From assembly GCF_035989285.1 (NCBI RefSeq), contig NZ_CP108513.1, positions 8,060,001 to 8,124,000 on the forward strand: a DNA stretch of 64,000 nucleotides, written 5' to 3'. Shown piece after piece: positions 41,792-48,831 of the stretch (positions are counted from its first letter, which is position 1; every line of letters starts with the position of its first letter). This DNA comes from Streptomyces sp. NBC_01235. GTDB lineage: Bacteria; Actinomycetota; Actinomycetes; Streptomycetales; Streptomycetaceae. The notes under the pieces were generated by a model that was not told where the DNA came from, made no database searches, and saw only the letters and a list, made by a program, of their open reading frames with translations. The translations under genes and the position numbers were made by a program.

Positions 41792-43771
41792 TTGACCACC
41801 TCCCGACAGTCCGCCGACTTCGACTCCTCCACGCCTTCGGCCCCGGCCCCCCGGCAGCAGGGAGAGGCCCTCCACACCGAACCGCCGCACCACACCGCCG
41901 TCGATCTCCTGGACCATCCCGATCCGTACACGGCGGCCCAGGCCGCGGCCGTGGAGAACCTGCTGCGCTGCTGGGTGCGCGAGGCGGGCCTGCCCGCCCC
42001 CGGCGACGGCATCCTCCGCGTGCCGCTGCCCGTCGGCGGCGTCACCCTCCTCGCCCCCGTCCACTACTGGTCCCCGACGGGCTGGCATCGCTTCGGCCTC
42101 CCGCGCCTGGCCGGCGCACCCGAGCAGTCCCCGCCCGCGGACGCCGTGACGATCGCGGCCCTGCTGGCCCGCGAGACGCTCGGAGGTGGTCGCTCGCCCG
42201 CCGCAACCGCTGAAGCCGAGACGGCCCACGAGGGCGCCGCCCCGGCGCCCTTCCCCGCCCCCACCAGCGGCGAAGGCCTCGACCTCGTCGCGCGTGTCGC
42301 CGACTCCGTGCGCCGTACCGCGGACTTCATCGGCGAGCGCCGGCAACGCCCCGCCGACGGACCCGACCTGTTCCTGACCGCCGAACAGGCGCTGCTGCTC
42401 GGGCATCCACTGCACCCGACTCCGAAGAGCCGAGAAGGCCTCTCGGACGGCGAGGCGCACCGGTACTCACCCGAGTCGCGAGGGTCTTTCCCTCTTCACT
42501 GGCTTGCTGTCGCCCCGTCCGTGCTCGCCACCGACTCCGCCTGGACCGAAGCCGGCCGTCCCGTCCCCGCCGCCCGGCTGACGGCCCGACTCGCGGGCAT
42601 CGGGCTGCCGTCGCTGCCCGAGGGTGTCGCCGCGCTGCCGATGCACCCCTGGCAACTGCGCGAGGCGCGGCACCGTCCCGAGGTGGAGGCTCTGTTCGAC
42701 GCCGGACTGCTTCAGGACCTCGGCGCTCACGGCCTTCCGTGGCATCCGACCTCCTCCGTACGCACCGTCCATCGGCCCGGTGCCCCGGCGATGCTCAAAC
42801 TGTCGCTGGGCCTGCGCATCACCAACTCGCGTCGCGAGAACCTCCGCAAGGAACTCCATCGCGGGGTCGAGGTGCACCGCCTCCTGCGCGCCGGACTGTC
42901 CAAGCGATGGCAGGCTGCCCACCCCGGCTTCGACATCGTCCGGGATCCGGCCTGGCTCGCGGTCGACGGCACCGACGGCCTCCCGCTGACGGGCCTCGAC
43001 GTGATGATCCGCCACAACCCGTTCGCCCCGGCGGACGACGTCTCCTGCGTCGCCGCCCTCGTCGCACCCCGGCCGTATGTCCGAGGCACCGCGGATTCGG
43101 ACGTCCCGACGCCCGCGGCCCGCCGGGCTTCTCCGGACCTGGCTCCCGCCCGCCGCTCCCGGCTGGCCTCGATCGTCACGCGCCTCGCCGTACGGACAGG
43201 CCGGCCGCTGGGGGCGGTCGCCGCGGAGTGGTTCCTGCGCTACCTGGAGCAGGTCGTCCGTCCCGTTCTGTGGTTCGACGGTGAGGCTGGGATCGCCCTG
43301 GAGGCACACCAGCAGAACACGCTCCTCCTCCTGGACCCCGACGGCTGGCCCATGGGCGGCCGCTACCGCGACAACCAGGGCTACTACTTCCGCGAGTCCA
43401 GCCGCGCGGAACTCGAAGCCCAGCTGCCCGGTATCGGCGAACGCAGCGACACCTTCGTCTCCGACGAGGTCACCGACGAGCGGTTCGCCTACTACCTGGG
43501 GATCAACAACGTGCTCGGACTCATCGGCGCGTTCGGCTCCCAGCGGCTCGCCGACGAACAACTGTTGCTCGCCGCCTTCCGACGCTTTCTCGCCGACGCC
43601 GCCTCCGGCCCCGACCCGCTGCGCAGTTCGCTGCCCGCCCGACTCCTCGACTCGCCCTCCCTGCGCTGCAAGGCCAACCTGCTGACCCGGTTGCACGGCC
43701 TCGACGAACTCGTCGGCCCGGTGGACACCCAGTCCGTCTACATCACCATCGCCAACCCCCTGCGTTCCTGA
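41792..43771 (+). CDS. IucA/IucC-family NRPS-independent siderophore synthetase
   Basis: This 659-residue enzyme belongs to the NIS synthetases, which join a polycarboxylate such as citrate to an amine or alcohol using ATP. Family blocks are LPMHPWQLREARH, HPTSSVRTVHRPG, LKLSLGLRITNSRREN, LEAHQQNTLLLL and RYRDNQGYYF, followed by a FhuF-like C-terminal region. The TTG start at 41792 is preceded by GAGGA. The insert around residues 130-165 is Ala-rich. Type A or B substrate specificity cannot be read with confidence. Confidence 0.9.
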   Translation: MTTSRQSADFDSSTPSAPAPRQQGEALHTEPPHHTAVDLLDHPDPYTAAQAAAVENLLRCWVREAGLPAPGDGILRVPLPVGGVTLLAPVHYWSPTGWHRFGLPRLAGAPEQSPPADAVTIAALLARETLGGGRSPAATAEAETAHEGAAPAPFPAPTSGEGLDLVARVADSVRRTADFIGERRQRPADGPDLFLTAEQALLLGHPLHPTPKSREGLSDGEAHRYSPESRGSFPLHWLAVAPSVLATDSAWTEAGRPVPAARLTARLAGIGLPSLPEGVAALPMHPWQLREARHRPEVEALFDAGLLQDLGAHGLPWHPTSSVRTVHRPGAPAMLKLSLGLRITNSRRENLRKELHRGVEVHRLLRAGLSKRWQAAHPGFDIVRDPAWLAVDGTDGLPLTGLDVMIRHNPFAPADDVSCVAALVAPRPYVRGTADSDVPTPAARRASPDLAPARRSRLASIVTRLAVRTGRPLGAVAAEWFLRYLEQVVRPVLWFDGEAGIALEAHQQNTLLLLDPDGWPMGGRYRDNQGYYFRESSRAELEAQLPGIGERSDTFVSDEVTDERFAYYLGINNVLGLIGAFGSQRLADEQLLLAAFRRFLADAASGPDPLRSSLPARLLDSPSLRCKANLLTRLHGLDELVGPVDTQSVYITIANPLRS

Positions 43772-43792
43772 GCCGTCTGAGAGGAGCCAGCC

Positions 43793-44398
43793 GTGCCTCC
43801 CGCCGAGACCGACGCCGACCTCCGTCCCGCCCCTGCCTCCGGCATCGGTGACTGGGGGCCTACCGCAACCCCCGTGGGGGCCTTCCGCCTCGTCCCCGTA
43901 CGGATCGAGCGGGACCTCTCCCTCGTCGGCCGGTGGATGAACGACCCCGCTGTCGCGGCGTTCTGGGAACTGGCCGGACCCGAGCCCGTGACCGGTCGGC
44001 ACCTGCGCCGCCAACTCGCCGACGACGGGCGCAGTGTCCCGTGCCTCGGCGTGCTGGAGGGGCGGCCCATGAGCTACTGGGAGATCTACCGGGCCGACCT
44101 CGACCCGCTGGCGCGGCACTATCCGGCCAGGCCGCACGACACCGGGATCCACCTCCTCATCGGCGGCGTCGCCGACCGAGGGCGAGGGCTCGGCAGCCTT
44201 CTGCTCAGAGCCGTCGCCGACCTCGTCCTCGACAGGAGACCCACGTGTGCCCGCGTCGTCGCCGAACCCGACCTTCGCAACATTCCGTCCGTCGCCACCT
44301 TCCTGAGCGCGGGTTTCCGGTTCTTCGCCGAGGTCGACCTGCCGACCAAGCGGGCGGCCCTCATGGTCCGGGACCGGGCCCTGCGCGATCTTTCGTGA
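43793..44398 (+). CDS. IucB/RhbD-like GNAT acyltransferase
   Basis: This 201-residue acyltransferase belongs to the siderophore GNAT group that acetylates hydroxylysine or a related hydroxylated diamine. The family signature is visible in VGRWMNDPAVAAFWELAGP, SYWEIYRADLDPLARHY, DTGIHLLIGG and RGRGLGSLLLRA. The GTG start at 43793 follows GAGAGGAG. It is the last gene of the cluster. No hydroxylase, decarboxylase or siderophore exporter lies nearby. Confidence 0.85.
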   Translation: MPPAETDADLRPAPASGIGDWGPTATPVGAFRLVPVRIERDLSLVGRWMNDPAVAAFWELAGPEPVTGRHLRRQLADDGRSVPCLGVLEGRPMSYWEIYRADLDPLARHYPARPHDTGIHLLIGGVADRGRGLGSLLLRAVADLVLDRRPTCARVVAEPDLRNIPSVATFLSAGFRFFAEVDLPTKRAALMVRDRALRDLS

Positions 44399-44564
44399 CG
44401 CTGCGTAGTCGCGCCATCACTTCTGGAACGTCGCTCGCGCCCGTCCGGTTCCCGCTGACGCCGGCCTCCTCCCCTTCCACCGAGAAACCCACCGACTTGA
44501 TCCCTTCTCTCCCGTCCGCCTCGACCACACGTTTGTCAGTGCCGCGCCGTAGGGTGGTCGCGCT

Positions 44565-46541
44565 ATGACGAAGCCCTCACTCCCCGAACTCCTGCATGCT
44601 GCCGTCACCGCCGTCGGCGGCACGGAGCGCCCCGGCCAGGTGACCATGGCCGAAGCCGTCGCCGAGGCGATCGACGAAGGCTCCCACCTGCTGGTCCAGG
44701 CCGGCACCGGCACCGGTAAGTCGCTCGGCTACCTCGTGCCCGCGCTCGCGCAGGGGGAGCGCGTCGTGGTGGCGACCGCCACGCTGGCCCTCCAGCGCCA
44801 GCTCGTGGAGCGGGACCTGCCGCGTACGGTCGACGCGCTGCATCCCCTGCTGCGCCGCCGCCCGGAGTTCGCGATGCTCAAGGGCAGGTCGAACTACCTG
44901 TGCCTGCACCGACTGCACGAAGGCGTCCCGCAGGACGAGGAGGAGGGGCTCTTCGACCAGTTCGAGGCTGCCGCGCCCACCAGCAAGCTCGGCCAGGACC
45001 TGCTGCGGCTGCGGGACTGGTCGGACGAGACCGAGTCCGGTGACCGCGACGACCTCACGCCCGGCGTGTCCGACCGGGCCTGGGCTCAGGTGTCGGTGTC
45101 TTCCCGGGAGTGTCTGGGCGCCACCAAGTGCGCCTACGGGGCCGAGTGCTTCGCCGAGATGGCCCGTGAGCGCGCCAAGCTGGCCGAGGTCGTCGTCACC
45201 AACCACGCACTGCTCGCCATCGACGCCATCGAGGGCGCCCCCGTCCTCCCGCAACACGAGGTGCTGATCGTCGACGAGGCGCACGAGCTGGTCTCGCGGG
45301 TCACCGGTGTCGCCACCGGCGAGCTCACTCCCGGCCAGGTCAACCGGGCCGTGCGCCGGGCGGCGAAGCTGGTCAACGAGAAGGCGGCGGACCAGTTGCA
45401 GACGGCCGCCGAGGGCTTCGAGCGGCTCATGGAGCTGGCGCTGCCCGGCCGCCTGGAGGAGATCCCCGAGGACCTCGCCTACGCCCTCATGGCACTGCGC
45501 GACGCCGCGCGGACGGTCATCTCCGCCATCGGCGCGACCCGCGACAAGTCCGTCCAGGACGAGGACGCGGTCCGCAAACAGGCGCTGGCCTCCGTGGAGA
45601 CCGTGCACGACGTGGCGGAGCGGATCACGAACGGCTCCGAGTGGGACGTCGTCTGGTACGAGCGGCACGACCGCTTCGGTGCCTCCCTGCGTGTCGCCCC
45701 CATGTCCGTGTCGGGCCTGCTGCGGGAGAAGCTCTTCGCGGACCGCTCCGTGACCCTGGCCTCGGCGACCCTGAAGCTGGGCGGGGACTTCAACGGTGTG
45801 GGCGCCTCGATGGGGCTGGCCCCGGAGGGCACGCAGGGCGAGGACGTTCCGCAGTGGAAGGGCATCGACGTCGGCTCGCCCTTCGACTACCGCAAGCAGG
45901 GCATCCTGTACGTGGCCAAACACCTCTCGCGCCCCGCGCGGGACGGCGACCGCGCCGACATGCTGGACGAGCTGACCGACCTCCTCAAGTCGGCCGGCGG
46001 ACGCACCCTCGGCCTCTTCTCCTCCATGCGGGCCGCGCAGCTCGCAGCAGAGGAACTGCGCACCCGCATCCCCGAGTTCCCGATCCTCCTTCAGGGCGAG
46101 GAGACCCTCGGTGAGCTGATCAAGAACTTCTCGGCGGACCCGAAGACGTGCCTGTTCGGCACGCTGTCGCTCTGGCAGGGCGTCGACGTTCCCGGCCCCA
46201 GCTGCCAGCTGGTCGTCATGGACAAGATCCCCTTCCCGCGACCCGACGACCCCCTGATGAGCGCCCGCCAGAAGGCGGTGGAGGACGCCGGAGGCAACGG
46301 CTTCATGGCCGTCGCCGCCACGCACGCGGCGCTCCTCATGGCGCAGGGCGCGGGCCGCCTCGTACGGGCGTCGGGGGACCGCGGCGTGGTCGCCGTACTG
46401 GACCAGCGGCTGGCGACGGCCCGCTACGGGAGCTACCTGAAGGCGTCCCTGCCGGACTTCTGGTACACCACGGACCGCGACCAGGTCCGGCGGTCGCTCG
46501 CGGCGATCGACGCGGCGGCCAAGCAGGTCGAGACGCAGTGA
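44565..46541 (+). CDS. dinG: DinG-family Fe-S ATP-dependent DNA helicase
   Basis: This 658-residue superfamily 2 (XPD/DinG) helicase unwinds 5'-tailed DNA. Walker A (AGTGTGKS) is at residues 46-53. The Fe-S cluster cysteines are seen in NYLCLHR and SRECLGATKCAYGAECFAE. The DEAH box is IVDEAHEL. The C-terminal helicase domain includes GLFSSMRAAQ and LWQGVDVPG. The gene is convergent with lexA, sharing a 21-bp hairpin terminator. I found no SOS box upstream of it. Confidence 0.92.
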   Translation: MTKPSLPELLHAAVTAVGGTERPGQVTMAEAVAEAIDEGSHLLVQAGTGTGKSLGYLVPALAQGERVVVATATLALQRQLVERDLPRTVDALHPLLRRRPEFAMLKGRSNYLCLHRLHEGVPQDEEEGLFDQFEAAAPTSKLGQDLLRLRDWSDETESGDRDDLTPGVSDRAWAQVSVSSRECLGATKCAYGAECFAEMARERAKLAEVVVTNHALLAIDAIEGAPVLPQHEVLIVDEAHELVSRVTGVATGELTPGQVNRAVRRAAKLVNEKAADQLQTAAEGFERLMELALPGRLEEIPEDLAYALMALRDAARTVISAIGATRDKSVQDEDAVRKQALASVETVHDVAERITNGSEWDVVWYERHDRFGASLRVAPMSVSGLLREKLFADRSVTLASATLKLGGDFNGVGASMGLAPEGTQGEDVPQWKGIDVGSPFDYRKQGILYVAKHLSRPARDGDRADMLDELTDLLKSAGGRTLGLFSSMRAAQLAAEELRTRIPEFPILLQGEETLGELIKNFSADPKTCLFGTLSLWQGVDVPGPSCQLVVMDKIPFPRPDDPLMSARQKAVEDAGGNGFMAVAATHAALLMAQGAGRLVRASGDRGVVAVLDQRLATARYGSYLKASLPDFWYTTDRDQVRRSLAAIDAAAKQVETQ

Positions 46542-46587
46542 GGACGAGGGCGCAGTGAGAGCAAAGACGCAGTGAAGACGAGGACGT

Positions 46588-46635
46588 AGTGAAGGCGGGG
46601 GCCGTCCCTGAATCGGGACGGCCCCCGCCTTCACT
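46588..46635. terminator. 21-bp perfect hairpin terminator shared by dinG and lexA
   Basis: The arms 46588-46608 and 46615-46635 are perfectly complementary over 21 bases with a six-base loop. It lies between convergent genes. The DNA between the dinG stop and this hairpin has imperfect repeats of about 17 bases containing CAGTGA or TAGTGA. Confidence 0.92.
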
Positions 46636-46733
46636 GCACCCGCGGGCACACACCGCAGGGCCCCGGAACCGGCGCAGGGATCCCGGGGCCCAGTCACAGG
46701 GGGTGGACGGGGAAGGCCCGCCCGCCGCCGTGC

Positions 46734-47513
46734 TCAGACGCGGCGGAGTACGGCCACCACCTTGCCGAGGATGGTCGCGTCATCGCCGGGAATCGGCTCG
46801 TACGCAGCGTTGTGCGGGAGCAGCCACACATGGCCGTCCTCGCGCTTGAAACGCTTGACCGTGGCCTCGCCGTCGAGCATCGCGGCCACGATGTCGCCGT
46901 TCTCGGCGACGGGCTGGCGGCGGACAGTGACCCAGTCGCCGTCGCAGATCGCGGCCTCGATCATCGAGTCGCCGACGACCTTCAGTACGAACAGCTCGCC
47001 GTCACCGACCAGCTGCCGCGGGAGTGGGAACACATCCTCGACCGACTCCTCGGCGAGGATCGGGCCACCGGCGGCGATGCGGCCGACCAGCGGGACGTAC
47101 GAAGCGGCGGGTTTGCCGGCGGTGTCCGTGGGCTGCACGGAGGCGGCCTGGTCGGAGCCGCGCACCTCGTACGCGCGCGGGCGGTGCGGGTCGCGGCGCA
47201 GGAAGCCCTTCCGCTCCAGTGCCATCAGCTGGTGCGCGACCGAGGAGGTGCTGGACAGGCCGACCGCCTGGCCGATCTCCCGCATCGACGGCGGATAGCC
47301 GCGCCGCTGCACGGAGTCCCTGATGACCTCGATCACTCGGCGCTGCCGGTCGGTGAGTCCCGAGCTGTCCGCGCGGATGCCTGGAGGTCGGCCCGGCAGA
47401 GAGCGCTTGTGTCCCTCGGGATTCATGGCTTCGTTCATCGCATGCACCGGCTCGAGTCGGCCCTGGGAGCGGTCCTGGGCAGTGATGGTGGCACTGTCTG
47501 CGGTGGTGGTCAC
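46734..47513 (-). CDS. lexA: LexA repressor
   Basis: This 259-residue SOS repressor binds operator DNA with its N-terminal winged helix ([19 protein letters not shown]) and cleaves itself when RecA is active. The cleavage site is Ala148-Gly149 in RIAAGGPI. Catalytic residues are Ser183 (GDSMIEA) and Lys220 (GEATVKRF). The GTG at 47513 gives an N-terminal tail of about 50 residues before the helix, longer than in Escherichia coli; GAGAGG upstream supports it. An SOS box about 60 bases upstream indicates autoregulation. Confidence 0.97.
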   Translation of the reverse strand: MTTTADSATITAQDRSQGRLEPVHAMNEAMNPEGHKRSLPGRPPGIRADSSGLTDRQRRVIEVIRDSVQRRGYPPSMREIGQAVGLSSTSSVAHQLMALERKGFLRRDPHRPRAYEVRGSDQAASVQPTDTAGKPAASYVPLVGRIAAGGPILAEESVEDVFPLPRQLVGDGELFVLKVVGDSMIEAAICDGDWVTVRRQPVAENGDIVAAMLDGEATVKRFKREDGHVWLLPHNAAYEPIPGDDATILGKVVAVLRRV

Positions 47514-47574
47514 GTCGGCCCCTCTCGGTTGTCTCCCTGCTGGACAACGGTAGTTGCTTTCGAAAGGTTGCGCC

Positions 47575-47586
47575 AAACACACGTTC
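47575..47586 (-). promoter_or_regulatory. SOS box upstream of lexA
   Basis: On the minus strand the sequence reads GAAC-N4-GTTT, one base from the GAAC-N4-GTTC consensus and flanked by C and G. It sits 62-73 bases upstream of the lexA start. LexA binding here would provide autoregulation. Confidence 0.78.
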
Positions 47587-47943
47587 GAGTGAAAAAGCGT
47601 GGATAGCCTGACTTGATCATGTGTCTGGGTGTATGGCTAACGCGGTCCCCGGCGGCTGAAAGGGCTCATTGTTGTACTCTTCACCGCCGAGGTCGATGAC
47701 CTTGTGAGGCGTGGCCCAGTCTGCCATCCGGCCGCCCGCCGACCGGGAACCGGCGCCGCTCTCTGCGCGAGAGCCCCACCTCTCCTCCTTGCGGCGCCCA
47801 CGCTATCGCCGTAAGTGCCTGGGCGGTACGGCCGTACGCGCGCGTGCGCGGGTGGATTTCGGGTGCTCGGCGTGACGGCGGGATCGCGTGCGGTGAGCCC
47901 GGCGTGTGCGACACGCGTTGCAGCCTGGATGTATGGGCCAAGC
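47587..47943. other. Intergenic region between lexA and nrdR
   Basis: I see no credible gene. The stretch 47590-47680 is relatively A/T-rich for this chromosome and could hold promoters for either direction. No cobalamin-riboswitch-like structure was evident. Confidence 0.5.
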
Positions 47944-47988
47944 CCCACATCTAGTGGTTGGATTGCAGCAGCGGCCCAGAAGTTGTGG
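47944..47988 (+). promoter_or_regulatory. Pair of candidate NrdR boxes upstream of nrdR
   Basis: CCACATCTAGTGG (47945-47957) and CCAGAAGTTGTGG (47976-47988) share the CCA-N6-GTGG or TGTGG pattern. Their centres are exactly 31 bases apart, three helical turns. NrdR is known to bind paired boxes with about this spacing upstream of ribonucleotide reductase operons, including nrdRJ in Streptomyces. Autoregulation of nrdRJ is therefore likely. Confidence 0.68.
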
Positions 47989-48096
47989 TCCCCGGTGTCT
48001 TCGGATGCTCATGGATCGCCTATGCTTGGGGCTGCTTCGAGGGGCCCGTGAGGCCCGGCGAGGCTATTGAGTCTGCTGTGAGGAGGGTTGGAGTTC

Positions 48097-48666
48097 ATGC
48101 ACTGCCCCTTCTGCAGGCACCCCGACAGCCGTGTCGTCGACAGCCGTACGACGGACGACGGCACGTCGATCCGCAGGCGCCGCCAGTGCCCTGACTGCTC
48201 CCGTCGTTTCACGACCGTGGAGACGTGCTCGCTCATGGTGGTGAAGCGGTCCGGAGTCACGGAGCCCTTCAGTCGTACCAAGGTCATCAATGGTGTGCGC
48301 AAGGCGTGCCAGGGACGGCCGGTCACCGAGGACGCTCTCGCTCAGCTCGGCCAGCGGGTCGAGGAGGCGGTGCGGGCCACCGGAAGCGCCGAGTTGACCA
48401 CCCACGACGTGGGGCTGGCCATACTCGGCCCGTTGCAGGAGCTCGACCTCGTCGCCTATCTGCGGTTCGCCTCCGTCTATCGGGCGTTCGACTCGCTCGA
48501 GGACTTCGAGGCCGCCATCGCGGAACTCAGGCACCAGACGGGGCGCCCCATCGCGGACGACGACGACCGCGAGGGCGACACAGAGGCTGTCACGGGGGGC
48601 CGGGAGGACGACGGCGGGCCCGGAGGGACCGTGCAGGTCCCCGAGCCCGCCCACGCCGCCGACTGA
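48097..48666 (+). CDS. nrdR: Ribonucleotide reductase regulator NrdR
   Basis: This 189-residue repressor has a zinc ribbon ([17 protein letters not shown] with CPDC at about residue 31) and an ATP-cone domain that senses ATP and dATP. It binds NrdR boxes upstream of ribonucleotide reductase genes. The C-terminal 40 residues form an acidic disordered tail. ATG 48097 is preceded by AGGAGGG at 48081-48087. nrdJ follows after 165 bases on the same strand. Confidence 0.97.
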   Translation: MHCPFCRHPDSRVVDSRTTDDGTSIRRRRQCPDCSRRFTTVETCSLMVVKRSGVTEPFSRTKVINGVRKACQGRPVTEDALAQLGQRVEEAVRATGSAELTTHDVGLAILGPLQELDLVAYLRFASVYRAFDSLEDFEAAIAELRHQTGRPIADDDDREGDTEAVTGGREDDGGPGGTVQVPEPAHAAD

Positions 48667-48831
48667 CCGGCGGGCCGAACCCGGGCCTCAGACTCCGGAA
48701 ACGGCCGGGCGGCGGCGGACGAAGACCTGTTGTGGGCGGTAGCGCGTGGGTGCCCACAGCACAAGACAGAACACCGTGTCACGGGAACAACGTGGCATTT
48801 CAGGGCGTTTTGCCCGTACCAGGGAGGCGGC

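Noticed and set aside
47600..48096. Cobalamin riboswitch upstream of the B12-dependent reductase operon
   Set aside because: No B12-box-like or characteristic stem arrangement was visible. Paired NrdR boxes explain regulation better.
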